Positions 50,753 through 60,296 of a stretch of DNA of 64,000 nt are shown here, piece after piece. Every line of letters begins with the position of its first letter. The stretch's first letter is position 1. Below the pieces are notes generated by a model. It was not told where the DNA came from and did no database searches. It worked only from the letters and a program-made list of their open reading frames with translations. The stretch lies in assembly GCA_965216205.1 (NCBI GenBank), contig OZ244139.1, positions 4,898,001-4,962,000 of the forward strand, read 5' to 3'. A program made the position numbers and the translations under genes. The DNA is from CADEDH01 sp965216205. GTDB lineage: Bacteria > Actinomycetota > Acidimicrobiia > Acidimicrobiales > SZUA-35.

Positions 50753-52867
50753 ATGAACCGCGCCGGCACGAATGGCGCCGACGGAACGAGCAGCGCCGGC
50801 ACGAACAGTCCCGTCGGAACGAACAGCGCCGACGGTACGAACGGCGCCGGGGGCACGAGCAGTGCCGCGGGGATGCACAGTGCCGCGGGCACGAGCAGTG
50901 CGGCGGGGATGCACAGTGCCGTTGGCATGCACAGCGCCCCGGCAGAACGGGCCGACGGCTGGCGGCTCATCCGCCAGGCGATCCGCGACGAGCGGCGGGG
51001 GATCGCGATCGGCATGGCCGTGTCGCTCGGGTGGACGTTCGGGCGGGTGGCCATCCCGTGGCTCGTGCAGCAGGCGATCGACTCGGGCATCGAGGGCGAC
51101 GAGCCGCTCCTCTGGTGGTTCGTCGCCCTCGTGATCGCCGGTGTGGTCTCCGGCGCGTTCACCGGGCTGCGGCGCTACTGGGCGTTCCGCAACGCCCGCC
51201 GGGTGGAGATGCGGCTGCGGGATCGGCTCTTCGCCCACGTCCAGCGACTCCACTTCGCCTTCCACGACTCGGTGCAGACCGGCGACCTGATGAGCCGCGC
51301 CAACACCGACCTCCAGCAGTTCCAGAACTTCATCACGATGCTCCCGGTCACCACCGCCAACGCGGTGATCGTGGCGGCGGTGTCGATCATCGTGTTCTCG
51401 ATCCAGCCTGGGCTCGCGCTGCTGGCACTGCTGTTCCTGCCCTTCGTCAACGTGCTCGGCCGCCGGTTCGGTCAGCGACTCCACCCGGCGGTGATGGGGG
51501 TGCAGCGGGAGTCGGCCCAGCTGGCGTCGGTGGTGGAGGAGAGCGTGGCCGGCATCCGGGTGGTGAAGGGGTTCGGGGCCGAACGGCTGCAGGCGGGAAA
51601 GCTGGCCACCGAGGCCGGCGACGTGTACGGCGAGGCGATGCGGGCCCACCGGGTCCGATCGATCTACCTGCCGGCGGTGGAGCTGCTGCCGAACCTCGGA
51701 CTGATCCTCGTGCTGTGGCGAGGCGGCCAGCTCGTGCTCGACGGCCGGATGACCATTGGCGAGCTCGTGAGCTTCAACATCTACGTGGCGATGCTCATCC
51801 AGCCGCTCCGGATGCTCGGCATGATCATCGCCAACGGGCAGCGGGCCTCCGCCGCCGGGCAGCGCATCCAGGGCGTGCTCCGCACGGCACCGAACATCGT
51901 CGACCCACCCCACCCGACCCGGCTCCCGTCGGCGGCCGACGTTCGTTCGAAGCTTCCGACCGCAGACACCGGTGCGGTGCTGGGCCGAGTGCGCTTCTCG
52001 GCCGTCGAGTTCAGCTACCCGGACGAGCCCGAGCTCGCAGTCCTCCACGACCTCGACCTCGAGATCGCCCCCGGCGAGACCGTCGCGCTCGTCGGGGCGA
52101 CCGGGTCGGGCAAGTCGACGATCGCCCGGCTCCTCCCCCGCTTCTACGACGTGACCGCGGGCTCGATCACGGTCGACGGGGTGGATGTGCGCGAAGTGCA
52201 GCGCCAGGAGCTTCGCCGCTCGGTGGGCATCGTGTTCGAGGAGACCTTCCTGTTCAGCGCGAGCATCGCCGACAACATCGCCTTCGCCGAGCCCGACGCG
52301 AGCCAGGCCAAGATCGAGGCGGCGGCCCGCCTCGCCGGCGCCCACGACTTCATCGAGGCACTCCCCGACGGCTACGGGACACTGCTCGGCGAGCGCGGGT
52401 ACTCGCTGTCGGGCGGACAGCGACAACGGATCGCCATCGCACGGGCGGTGCTCGCCAACCCGCGGGTGGTCATCCTCGACGACGCCACCTCCGCCGTGGA
52501 TCCCACGAAGGAGCACGAGATCCGCGATGCGCTCACCGAGGTGATGGGGCGCCGGACCACGATCGTGATCGCCCACCGACCGGCGACGGTGGCGCTCGCC
52601 GACCGGGTGGTGCTCCTCGACGAGGGCAGGATCGTGGCCGAAGGGACCCACGACGACCTGCTCGCCACCAACGAGCGGTACCGCGAGGTGCTCGCCGCTG
52701 CCGCCCTCGGGCCCGGGGGGTCTCCTGTGAGTGGAGCGAGCGGGGATGCCGATACCTCGGCAGACCGCATGGGGTCTGGGGGCGCCAGCCCCCAACAAGA
52801 ACCTGTGAGCGGAGCGAGCCGGGATGCCGACTCGAATGGCGGGGCACCGCCGGGAGGGGCCGGCTGA
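50753..52867 (+). CDS. ABC exporter subunit A (fused membrane and ATPase domains)
   Basis: A 704-residue half-transporter. An odd 60-residue N-terminus of Gly-Thr-Asn-Ser-Ala-type hexapeptide repeats is followed by six membrane helices (residues 80-360) and an ATPase domain. That domain has Walker A GATGSGKSTIA, signature LSGGQRQRIAIAR and Walker B VVILDDATSAVD. The residue after Walker B is Asp instead of the catalytic Glu, the mark of the degenerate site in heterodimeric exporters. The C-terminus contains a repeated PVSGASGDAD-like segment. The true start could be an internal ATG after the repeats. It overlaps the next ABC gene (ATGA-type), so both form one transporter; substrate unknown. 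Confidence 0.87.
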   Translation: MNRAGTNGADGTSSAGTNSPVGTNSADGTNGAGGTSSAAGMHSAAGTSSAAGMHSAVGMHSAPAERADGWRLIRQAIRDERRGIAIGMAVSLGWTFGRVAIPWLVQQAIDSGIEGDEPLLWWFVALVIAGVVSGAFTGLRRYWAFRNARRVEMRLRDRLFAHVQRLHFAFHDSVQTGDLMSRANTDLQQFQNFITMLPVTTANAVIVAAVSIIVFSIQPGLALLALLFLPFVNVLGRRFGQRLHPAVMGVQRESAQLASVVEESVAGIRVVKGFGAERLQAGKLATEAGDVYGEAMRAHRVRSIYLPAVELLPNLGLILVLWRGGQLVLDGRMTIGELVSFNIYVAMLIQPLRMLGMIIANGQRASAAGQRIQGVLRTAPNIVDPPHPTRLPSAADVRSKLPTADTGAVLGRVRFSAVEFSYPDEPELAVLHDLDLEIAPGETVALVGATGSGKSTIARLLPRFYDVTAGSITVDGVDVREVQRQELRRSVGIVFEETFLFSASIADNIAFAEPDASQAKIEAAARLAGAHDFIEALPDGYGTLLGERGYSLSGGQRQRIAIARAVLANPRVVILDDATSAVDPTKEHEIRDALTEVMGRRTTIVIAHRPATVALADRVVLLDEGRIVAEGTHDDLLATNERYREVLAAAALGPGGSPVSGASGDADTSADRMGSGGASPQQEPVSGASRDADSNGGAPPGGAG
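50765..50941 (+). repeat. 18-bp tandem repeat at the 5' end of the ABC gene
   Basis: Ten units, nine of 18 bases and one of 15, of the type GGMACGARCAGYGCCGMS. They encode GTNSAD, GTSSAA and GMHSAA-like hexapeptides. Because the variant unit is 15 bases, the frame stays intact. It is a minisatellite able to change length without frameshift. Confidence 0.85.
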
Positions 52868-54861
52868 TGGCGGGTTGGATGGCGGCCGGGGTGTCGGAGG
52901 AGGACGCCCTGGATCTGGCAGAGACCGGCAAGGTGCTCCGACGGACAGGGCGGATGCTCGGCCCGTACCGCCGGCCGGGACTGCAGGCGATCGGGCTGCT
53001 GATCGTGTGGACGATGGCGATGCTCGCCGGACCGGTGCTGGTGAAGTGGGCGATCGACTCGGGCATGCGGGCGGGCGACCGGGGTGTGATCAACCGGGCG
53101 GTCGTCGGATACGTGGTGGCGGCGGCGGTGGCCTACACGAGCTACCGGTTCGGCATCTTCCGGCTCGCCCGGGTCGGTGAGGGGTTCCTCCAGGATCTGC
53201 GCAACCGCGTCTTCCGCCACATGATCCGACAACCGCTCGCGTTCTACGACCGGAACAAGGCCGGCGTGCTCGTCTCGCGGATGACGTCCGACATCGACTC
53301 GCTGGCCGAGCTGGTGCAGTACGGGCTGTTGATGTTCATCTCGGCGTCGTTGCTGCTGACGCTGTCGGTCGTGCTGCTGCTGTTGCTGAGCTGGCAGTTG
53401 ACGCTGGTGTTGCTGGTGGTCGTCCCGCTGCTGGTGCCGGCCAGCGTGAAGTTCAAGCGCGACTCGAACGACGCGTACCTGCTCGTGCGCGACGAGATCG
53501 CCGGCACCTTGTCGAGTCTGCAGGAGGGATTCAGCGGGGTTCGGGTGGTGCAGGCGTTCGCCCGGGAGGACGTGGAGGCCGGCCGGTTCTCCGAGACGAA
53601 CAACCGGCTGTACCGGTCGCACATGCGGTCGGTGAAGATCGCATCGTGGTACCTGCCGATCGTCGACTTCACCGGCGTCTTCACCACCGCGTTGGCGCTG
53701 GCAGTCGGCGGGTGGATGGTGCACAACGACTGGATCAGCCTCGGCACGGTCGCCGCGTTCGTGCTGCTGCTGTCGAACCTGTTCGAGCCGGTGCAGCAGC
53801 TCAGCCAGTTGTTCAACATGCTCCAGTCGGGCACCGCATCCCTCGCCAAGCTCTTCAATCTGCTCGACACGCCGATCGACCTGGCCGAGGCGGCCGACGC
53901 GGTGGCGCTGCCCACCAGCGGCACGCTCGCCGTGAACGGCGTGTCGTTCGCCTACGCCGCCTCGTCGGAGGACCCCGACCGCAGCGACGGTGCACCCCGG
54001 ACCGACCGGAGCGGTGGCGGCAGCGACCGGAACGGCTCGTCACGGTCCAACGGCGAGCTCGGGCCGATGGTGCTGTCGTCGATCGATCTGACCGTGGCCG
54101 ACGGCGAGCGGCTGGCGCTGGTCGGGCCCACGGGGGCTGGCAAGTCGACGCTGGCGAAGCTCATGGCCCGCCTGTACGACCCGGTCGAGGGCTCGGTGAT
54201 GCTCGGCGGCGTGGACCTGCGGCGGGGCACGATCGACAGCCTCCGGGAGCAGATCGTGGTGGTGCCCCAGGAGGGGTTCCTGTTCGCCGGGACGGTGGCC
54301 GACAACATCCGGGTCGCCCGACCCGACGCCACCGACGAGGACATCGCCGACGCCCTCCGGCGGATCGGCGCCTGGGAGCGGATCGCGTCGCTGCCCGAGG
54401 GGATCCACACGGTGGTGCGAGAGCGTGGCAGTCGCCTGTCGGCTGGCGAGCGGCAGCTCGTGTCACTGGCCAGGGCGGCGATGGTCGACCCGTCGGTGCT
54501 CGTGCTCGACGAGGCGACCTCGAGCCTCGACCCGGGGACCGAGGCGTTGGTGGAGTCGGCGATGGAGGCGCTCATGGACGGGCGAACCGTGATCGTGATC
54601 GCCCACCGACTCACCACCTCGGAGCGGTCCGACCGGGTGGGCGTTGTCGACGACGGGCGGTTGGTGGAGCTCGGCACCCACGACGAGCTGGTCGCCGCCG
54701 GCGGCGCCTACACCGAGCTGTACCGGGCGTGGGAACGAGGCGTCGCCGGAGCCGACGGCGAGGCGATCGGCACGGTCGACGGTGGCTCGGCGGCAGGCTC
54801 GAACGCAGGCTCTCCCGGCGGTCGGATCTACGATGACGGCCCGTCCGGTCGAAGGAGCTGA
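52867..54861 (+). CDS. ABC exporter subunit B (fused membrane and ATPase domains)
   Basis: A 664-residue partner of the preceding gene, starting at the ATG that overlaps its stop. Six membrane helices lie in residues 45-330. The ATPase domain has Walker A GPTGAGKSTLA, Walker B VLVLDEATSSLD with the proper Glu, and a changed signature LSAGERQLVSLAR. The canonical Glu here and the Asp in subunit A, with the altered signature on this subunit, match the one-consensus-site, one-degenerate-site pattern of TM287/288-like heterodimers. A Ser/Asp/Gly-rich insert (about 375-395) precedes Walker A. Substrate unknown. Confidence 0.9.
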   Translation: MAGWMAAGVSEEDALDLAETGKVLRRTGRMLGPYRRPGLQAIGLLIVWTMAMLAGPVLVKWAIDSGMRAGDRGVINRAVVGYVVAAAVAYTSYRFGIFRLARVGEGFLQDLRNRVFRHMIRQPLAFYDRNKAGVLVSRMTSDIDSLAELVQYGLLMFISASLLLTLSVVLLLLLSWQLTLVLLVVVPLLVPASVKFKRDSNDAYLLVRDEIAGTLSSLQEGFSGVRVVQAFAREDVEAGRFSETNNRLYRSHMRSVKIASWYLPIVDFTGVFTTALALAVGGWMVHNDWISLGTVAAFVLLLSNLFEPVQQLSQLFNMLQSGTASLAKLFNLLDTPIDLAEAADAVALPTSGTLAVNGVSFAYAASSEDPDRSDGAPRTDRSGGGSDRNGSSRSNGELGPMVLSSIDLTVADGERLALVGPTGAGKSTLAKLMARLYDPVEGSVMLGGVDLRRGTIDSLREQIVVVPQEGFLFAGTVADNIRVARPDATDEDIADALRRIGAWERIASLPEGIHTVVRERGSRLSAGERQLVSLARAAMVDPSVLVLDEATSSLDPGTEALVESAMEALMDGRTVIVIAHRLTTSERSDRVGVVDDGRLVELGTHDELVAAGGAYTELYRAWERGVAGADGEAIGTVDGGSAAGSNAGSPGGRIYDDGPSGRRS

Positions 54862-54863
54862 CC

Positions 54864-55910
54864 ATGACCGTCCCCGCCCTGCGACCCGTCGCGCTCGACG
54901 AGTTGACGCTCGCCGTGATCGTCGACAACGAGACCGACACCCTGTCGAGCGTCGACGACGGCATCCCCGCGATCCCCGAGGCGGCGACGCTCGGCTCGAG
55001 GCTCCCGATCGTGCAGCGAGGCGGCCATGACTGCGTGACCGTGTTCGATCACCTGTGCGTTGCGTGCCACGGCTTGTCGGTGCTGGCCACCGGGCGGCGA
55101 GCCGAGGAGACGCACACGGTGCTGTTCGACGTCGGGCCGTACCCGGACGTGTGGCTGGCCAATGCGTCGCGGCAGGCCATCGACCTCGCAGCGATCGAGA
55201 CGCTCGTGCTGTCCCACTGGCACTTCGATCACAGCGGCGGCTTCCCCGAGGTGGTCGCCGCGATCACGTCGGCGCGCCGAGCGGCCGGCTCGGCCGACCC
55301 GCTGGTGGTGGATCTCCACCCCGACCGGCCCGATCAGCGCGGCATCGCAGGGCCGGGGGGCCGGTTCACGATGCTGCCCGCGGAACCGACGTTCGACGCG
55401 ATCGAGGCCGCTGGGGGCCGCATCGAGACCCACGAGGAGGCCCACCTCATCGGTGGCGGCTTCTTCCTGGTGAGCGGCGAGATCCCACGGGTCACCGACT
55501 ACGAGCAGGGTCTCGTCGGCCACCACTCGTTCCGCGGCGACGACGTCGAGCCCGATCCGCTCATCCTCGATGAGCGGTTCCTCGCCGCCGAGGTGACCGA
55601 TCATGGCCTCACCGTGCTGTCGGCCTGCTCCCACGCCGGTGTCGTCAACGCCTGCCTCGGCGCGATGGCAGCCGTTCCCGACACGCCGCTCGACATCATC
55701 CTCGGCGGCTTCCACCTCGCCGGCCGGGGCATGGAGGCTCGAATCGAGGCGACCGTCCGCGATCTCGCCGAGCGGGTGGCGCCCCGCGTCGTCGCGCCGG
55801 GCCACTGCACGGGGTGGCGTGCGAAGGCGGCGCTCGCCGCCGAGTTCGCGCCGGGGCGGTACGGCCCGAGCGTCGTCGGATCCCGGTACGTGCGGCGGGC
55901 GGAGGAATGA
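54864..55910 (+). CDS. metallo-beta-lactamase-fold hydrolase
   Basis: A 348-residue MBL-fold protein close to the COG1237 group (annotated in archaea as a dihydropterin-aminobenzene-phosphate synthase-like enzyme). The metal motif is LSHWHFDHSGG (H-x-H-x-D-H, with W between), followed by SACSHAGVVN and ILGGFHLAG, which supply further ligands, and APGHCTGWRAK at the end. The N-terminus begins with a VIVDNETDTL strand typical of this group. The ATG lies three bases after the ABC gene with GGAG upstream, suggesting the same operon. Reaction not known here. Confidence 0.85.
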   Translation: MTVPALRPVALDELTLAVIVDNETDTLSSVDDGIPAIPEAATLGSRLPIVQRGGHDCVTVFDHLCVACHGLSVLATGRRAEETHTVLFDVGPYPDVWLANASRQAIDLAAIETLVLSHWHFDHSGGFPEVVAAITSARRAAGSADPLVVDLHPDRPDQRGIAGPGGRFTMLPAEPTFDAIEAAGGRIETHEEAHLIGGGFFLVSGEIPRVTDYEQGLVGHHSFRGDDVEPDPLILDERFLAAEVTDHGLTVLSACSHAGVVNACLGAMAAVPDTPLDIILGGFHLAGRGMEARIEATVRDLAERVAPRVVAPGHCTGWRAKAALAAEFAPGRYGPSVVGSRYVRRAEE

Positions 55911-56047
55911 GCGGTCCGTATCGGTTCGCGATCGGTTGACCTGGGCGTTCTCGATGACCGCAACCTGAAGGCGACCAGGATCTTTCTCAGGCCGGAGTCG
56001 GTCCTGCCGATGACTAGCAGGATGTCTCACGTCCTCGCTCGCCAAGC

Positions 56048-56225
56048 GTGATGGCCGCTCGATTGCTGTTCGCTCTCCAGGTCAGGACCTGGGCCACCAC
56101 GCTGCTCAGCGCCTGGCAGGCGTTCACGATCGCCGCCAACATCCTCTACGGATGGTCGCATCCTCTACGGATGGTCGATCCTGCAGGGCACCTACGAACC
56201 CGGGGGTCCACTCGACGGTGTCTGG
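56048..56225 (+). pseudogene. disrupted 5' part of the GGDEF-EAL gene
   Basis: From GTG 56048 the frame reads a membrane-like stretch (LLSAWQAFTIAANILYGW) and then runs into a 19-bp tandem duplication at 56141-56178. Removing one copy would continue as GWSILQGTYEPGG, then PLDGVWMIGYACVG, straight into the frame of the gene at 56226. The remaining membrane part is also shorter than in related proteins, so the 5' end may be truncated as well. Confidence 0.68.
56141..56178 (+). repeat. 19-bp tandem duplication causing a frameshift
   Basis: CATCCTCTACGGATGGTCG occurs at 56141-56159 and again at 56160-56178 without any difference. Nineteen is not a multiple of three, so the frame is broken; the identity of the copies suggests a recent event or an assembly error. 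Confidence 0.9.
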
Positions 56226-58175
56226 ATGATCGGGTACGCCTGCGTCGGTGCTGCCGCGCTGCATCAGAGCATGGCGGCGTCGGTCGAGCCGGCGGCCAGC
56301 GACCGGCTGAAGGTTGGCAACGTTCGCATGCTGGTGCTCGGTGTCGCAGCCATGGTGCCGCCCCTGGTGCTCATCGGTCAGCAGCTGCAAGCGACCGGCG
56401 GCTCGAGCACGCGCTTCGTTCCCGCCGTCGCGACGCTTCTCGTCTTCGTGCTCGTGTCGATCCGTATGAGTGGGCTGGTCACGACGGTGCGCCGGCTCAC
56501 CGAACGGCGGGGCCAAGAGCAGTTCGAAGCGATGGTCGAGCACTCGGCGGACGTGATCTGCATCGTCGATGATGAGCTGAATATCTTCTACGCAAGCCCC
56601 GCCGTAAGGTCGATGTACGGGCTCGACACCTCCGACGTCGTCGGCGAGCCCGTCGACCGGCTCGTCGCCGACGCCGACCGTGCCCCGCTACGGACGCAAC
56701 TTCGCCGCATCGCGGAACTCGACGAAGGTACGACGTCGAGCTTCTCCGCCCAGTTCATCCGCGCCGATGGGGCCGAGGGAACGTTCGAGGCGGTCCTCGC
56801 CAACCTGCAGACATCGGCGGGGGGCTTGGTGGTGACGACCAACGACGTCACCGCCCAGGCCGTGCTCGAGCGTCAACTCAGCCATCGGGCGTTTCACGAC
56901 GCGCTCACCGACCTTCCCAACCGTGCGCTGTTCGTCGACCGCGTCACCCACGCGCTCACCCGCCGAAACCGCATCGGCGCCACGAGCCTGGCCGTGTTGT
57001 TCATCGACGTCGACGACTTCAAGTCGATCAACGACGCGCTCGGCCATTCGGCGGGCGACGAGTTGCTCGTGTCGATCGGGCAACGGCTGCAGCTCTGCCT
57101 TCGCGAGGGGGACACGATCGCCAGGCTCGGAGGCGACGAGTTCGGCGTGCTCATCGACGGTGATGCCGGCCTGCCCGAATGCATGGCGCTGGCCGACCGG
57201 ATCCTCGAGGTGCTGCAGCTTCCGATGAGCGTCGGCGAGCTCGATCTCAGCGTCCGGGTCAGCATCGGGATCGCCCTCGGCACCCGCGCCTCCACGACCC
57301 AGAGCCTCCTCCGAGACGCCGACATCGCGATGTACGACGCAAAAGGGTCCGGAAAGGGTTGCTACACGGTCTTCGACCCGTCGATGCGGGAGGCGGTGTC
57401 GGAGCACCTGACGCTGCGCACCGACCTCGCCCAGGCGCTCGACCACGGCGAGCTCCGATTGGTCTACCAGCCGATCGTCGCACTCGACACGGAGACGATC
57501 GTCGGTGCGGAGGCGCTACTGCGATGGGAGCATCCCCAGCGGGGCAACATCCGACCCGATCAATTCATCCCGATCGCCGAGCAGAGCGGGCTGATCGTGC
57601 CGATCGGCCGTTGGGTGCTCCGACAGGCCTGCGAGCAGGCCGCGGCGTGGCAGGCAGATGGGCGAGGGCGGACGATCAGCGTGAACGCGTCGGGCGCCCA
57701 GTTCCGCGACATGGCACTCGTGGAGGACATCTCGGCCGCGCTGGCCGAGACAGGGCTACCTCCGGAACTGCTCACCATCGAGATCACCGAGACCGTCCTG
57801 ATGGACGATGCCGAGAAGGCGACTCGGATCCTGGGAATGATCTCGGATCTGGGGGTTCGCTTGGCGATCGACGACTTCGGAACGGGCTACTGCTCGCTCG
57901 CCTACGTGCGCAACTTTCCGGTCGACGTGATCAAGATCGACCGGGCGTTCGTGACCGAGCTCGACGATCCGAGCCAGACCGGCGGCCTGGCCGAGAACAT
58001 CCTCGCCCTCACCGCCAGCCTCGATGTACCCGCGGTGGCCGAAGGCATCGAGCATCGGGCGCAAGCCGATCGGCTCCGCGAGATGAACTGCCAGTACGGC
58101 CAAGGCTTCCTCTTCGCCCGCCCCCTCGAAGCGGAGGCCATCACCGACCTCCTCACCTCCGCAGCCCACCGCTGA
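56226..58175 (+). CDS. PAS-GGDEF-EAL cyclic-di-GMP protein (5' part frameshifted)
   Basis: A 649-residue open frame. Residual membrane helices lie in residues 1-80 (MLVLGVAAMVPPLVLIG, AVATLLVFVLVSI). A PAS domain follows (FEAMVEHSADVICIVDDEL onward), then GGDEF with an intact RLGGDEFGVLID and an EAL domain with VGAEALLRWEHP, ITETVL and FGTGYCSL, carrying the usual metal residues. It could therefore make or cleave cyclic-di-GMP. The ATG at 56226 is only the first start after the frameshift and has no ribosome-binding site, so expression is uncertain. The intended protein had more membrane helices at its N-terminus. Confidence 0.82.
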   Translation: MIGYACVGAAALHQSMAASVEPAASDRLKVGNVRMLVLGVAAMVPPLVLIGQQLQATGGSSTRFVPAVATLLVFVLVSIRMSGLVTTVRRLTERRGQEQFEAMVEHSADVICIVDDELNIFYASPAVRSMYGLDTSDVVGEPVDRLVADADRAPLRTQLRRIAELDEGTTSSFSAQFIRADGAEGTFEAVLANLQTSAGGLVVTTNDVTAQAVLERQLSHRAFHDALTDLPNRALFVDRVTHALTRRNRIGATSLAVLFIDVDDFKSINDALGHSAGDELLVSIGQRLQLCLREGDTIARLGGDEFGVLIDGDAGLPECMALADRILEVLQLPMSVGELDLSVRVSIGIALGTRASTTQSLLRDADIAMYDAKGSGKGCYTVFDPSMREAVSEHLTLRTDLAQALDHGELRLVYQPIVALDTETIVGAEALLRWEHPQRGNIRPDQFIPIAEQSGLIVPIGRWVLRQACEQAAAWQADGRGRTISVNASGAQFRDMALVEDISAALAETGLPPELLTIEITETVLMDDAEKATRILGMISDLGVRLAIDDFGTGYCSLAYVRNFPVDVIKIDRAFVTELDDPSQTGGLAENILALTASLDVPAVAEGIEHRAQADRLREMNCQYGQGFLFARPLEAEAITDLLTSAAHR

Positions 58176-58337
58176 ACGGCCGGCGCCCAACACGGCTGTC
58201 CCTGCCGACGACCCGACGGGGCGGCTCGGTGTCGGTGCCGGTGGCCCGCAGTGCCACCGCAGCGCTCGTTCTGTGACGTGGCGCAACTGCGGACATAGTC
58301 GGGCTTCGTGACACCTCGCGGCGGCAGCCGGTCTCGC

Positions 58338-58480
58338 CGCTTCTGGCGGTCGGCCGCCCCGTTTCGTCCGCTTCTGCCTGTCGGCCGCTCCGCTTGGTCT
58401 GGTTCTGCCTGTTGGATGCCCCGACTATGGCGCCTGCGGACAGGCAGAAGCGGGTTGGGTGGCGCCCCGGGCCGGCAGAA
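58338..58480. repeat. 31-bp-period dyad repeat, copy 3 (intergenic)
   Basis: Forward units have TTCTG at 58341, 58372 and 58403; inverted units have CAGAA at 58445 and 58476. All neighbours are exactly 31 bases apart and the inner pairs share an axis at about 58426. Cores (CGCTTCTGGCGGTCGG, GCTTCTGCCTGTCGG) differ from copies 1 and 2 but keep pattern and period. It fills the roughly 330-base space between the convergent GGDEF-EAL gene and the gene ending at 58510; no gene is visible there. Confidence 0.78.
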
Positions 58481-58509
58481 CCACGCCGACCGCCGACGGA
58501 GCGGCTCGG

Positions 58510-59429
58510 TTAGCGGCTTTCGATGGCTTGGATCTCGAGGACTTGGATGGTTTCGGTGGTGGCTCGTTCGATGGGGGTGAAAGGCCCGTAGGTGCCCGGA
58601 GCGTTGGTGGTGACCCCGATCTCGAAGAACACGGTCCCGGTGAGGTCCCAGGTGTTGGCCGGGGGATTGATCGAGGGGTTGGGGTAGGTGTAGTTGCACG
58701 TCGACTGGGTGTCGTCCATCCCCGGCCGCCACACCGTCCCCGGCCCTGCGACCGGTCCCACACAGTCGGTGACCTCCCCGTTGCCCATGTCCCACAACGT
58801 TCGATCCGGGGTCAACGTGGCGGTCACCTCGACCCGACCCGCCCTGGCCGTCGCCACCCGTGACTCGTTCCAGTACAGCGGGTCGATCGCCAACCACGAC
58901 TGCATGTTGACCACGTGCTTGCCGTGGGTGGGCGTGACGGCCAGGGTCGGGTCGGTCGGGGTGACCTGGTCGATGGCCTGTTGGATCAACCCCGGGATCG
59001 ACACCGCGGGCCCACCCTCGGGGAGGAACGCCAGGTTCCCGTCGCAGTAGGCCCCGTACCACCGGCCGGTCGGGGAGAACAGGCGGGTACCCCGCGCCTG
59101 GCCGGTGGCGGCCCGGTGATCGAAGCTGACGAGATCATCCCCCTGGAAGTTCTCGTACCACCGAAAATCCGTGGTCACCGCCGTGGCGAAATCGTCCTCC
59201 ACGATCACCTGCACCGAACTCACCCCAGGACACGAACTGTCGGATCCCCCCTCCGACCCCACCGGCAACGACCGCGTCCCCGCCCCCACCGTGACCGTGC
59301 CGCACGGTCCTGGGTCGCTGTACCGCCGCCCCTTCCACCGCTGCTCTGCGCTGCAGCTACTCCTGCCCATAGGGCCAGCACTGCGGACAGGGCGGCGACG
59401 AATCCAAGTACTCGAGATAGTCCGTACAT
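58510..59429 (-). pseudogene. secreted protein gene with frameshift after the signal peptide
   Basis: The ATG at 59429 opens a good signal peptide (MYGLSRVLGFVAALSAVLAL, ending GVAAAQS) that then runs into Arg/Gly-rich nonsense. The adjacent frame carries a plausible mature domain from about 59350 (RWKGRRYSDPGPCGTVTV) to the stop at 58510. That domain has several cysteines, many Trp/Tyr residues, SVQVIVEDDFATAV, FHRWYGAYCDG-like segments and a late IGVTTNAPGTYGPF. A one-base frame change near 59340-59350 joins the two. Either the gene is inactivated or the assembly has an indel. The family is not recognised; such proteins commonly sit beside a lipoprotein gene, as here. Confidence 0.6.
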
Positions 59430-59466
59430 TCCTCATACCCACTTGACTCTTCTCGGAAGGCAGGGG

Positions 59467-60114
59467 TTATCGAGCGACGCGCCACTCGCCGCCTTCGACC
59501 TGCATGATCACGTTGAACAGATACGGACTCTGTAGCGGCGGCTCTCGACTACCTCGCCGCTGAGATCGCGCTGCTCGTGTCCTGGATCCAACAGTCCTGA
59601 ATTACCACCTGCCCTCGTCCGCGCCCCTCTTCTTTACGTAGAACAGCTGGATTCGGCAACCGAACGATGTGATGTGCGTCGATACTGTCCTGCGGGACGA
59701 CCGAGCACCACACCGTCGTCTTGGTAGCGCTGCGCTCTGCTCACGACCTCGTCGTAGGCCTGGTCTCCGAGCAGGCTTCGAAGGGCGGAAAGCTGTGGGA
59801 TCCGCCTCTCGGGTGGCCCGAGTGCAATCGCGATCGCCTCGGCGCCCCCAATAGAGCAGGTAGCGGCCGAAGATCTCGTCCAGGTCCGATTCCCACTCCG
59901 TGGGGATCACCAGTTCGGGTTTGGTGTCCGGCGTCTCCGGGGGCGGTTCGGTGGTCGTCGGCGATGCCTCGGTCGTCGACGATGCGCTCGACGTCGAGGC
60001 GGTCGACTCGGTGGTCGGCGCCAGGAGCTGATCGGCATCGTCGGAACCGCAACCGACAGCGAGAACGGCGAAGACGACAACGCCCACGAACAGCGACCTC
60101 GCCCTCCCCGCCAT
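59467..60114 (-). pseudogene. decayed lipoprotein gene
   Basis: From ATG 60114: a lipoprotein signal (LFVGVVVFAVLAVGCGSDD), a Thr/Ser linker, then PTEWESDLDEIFGRYLLYW. After that the frame degrades at a G-run near 59850. A neighbouring frame continues sensibly (GPPERRIPQLSALRSLLGDQ and AYDEVVSRAQRY, then RPAGQYRRTSHRS). A third recovers DCWIQDT and finally FNVIMQVEGGEWRVAR before the TAA at 59467. The pieces together resemble a small actinobacterial lipoprotein with a SnoaL/NTF2-like domain. At least three frame changes are needed. Confidence 0.6.
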
Positions 60115-60296
60115 CACCTTCAGCGCACCCCCTGATTCCGACCGGAGGATAGCCGTCGCGCGATCGCCGCCAGCCACCAACCGCTGCGTTCCTCGTCCCG
60201 CTGTCCTCGAATGCGAGATGAGTCGGTGCCAGGTGGCGAAAGGTTCCCGGACTTCGCGGGATATCTCCCGTTCGCTGAAGGCGGCGCTGGGATCGG

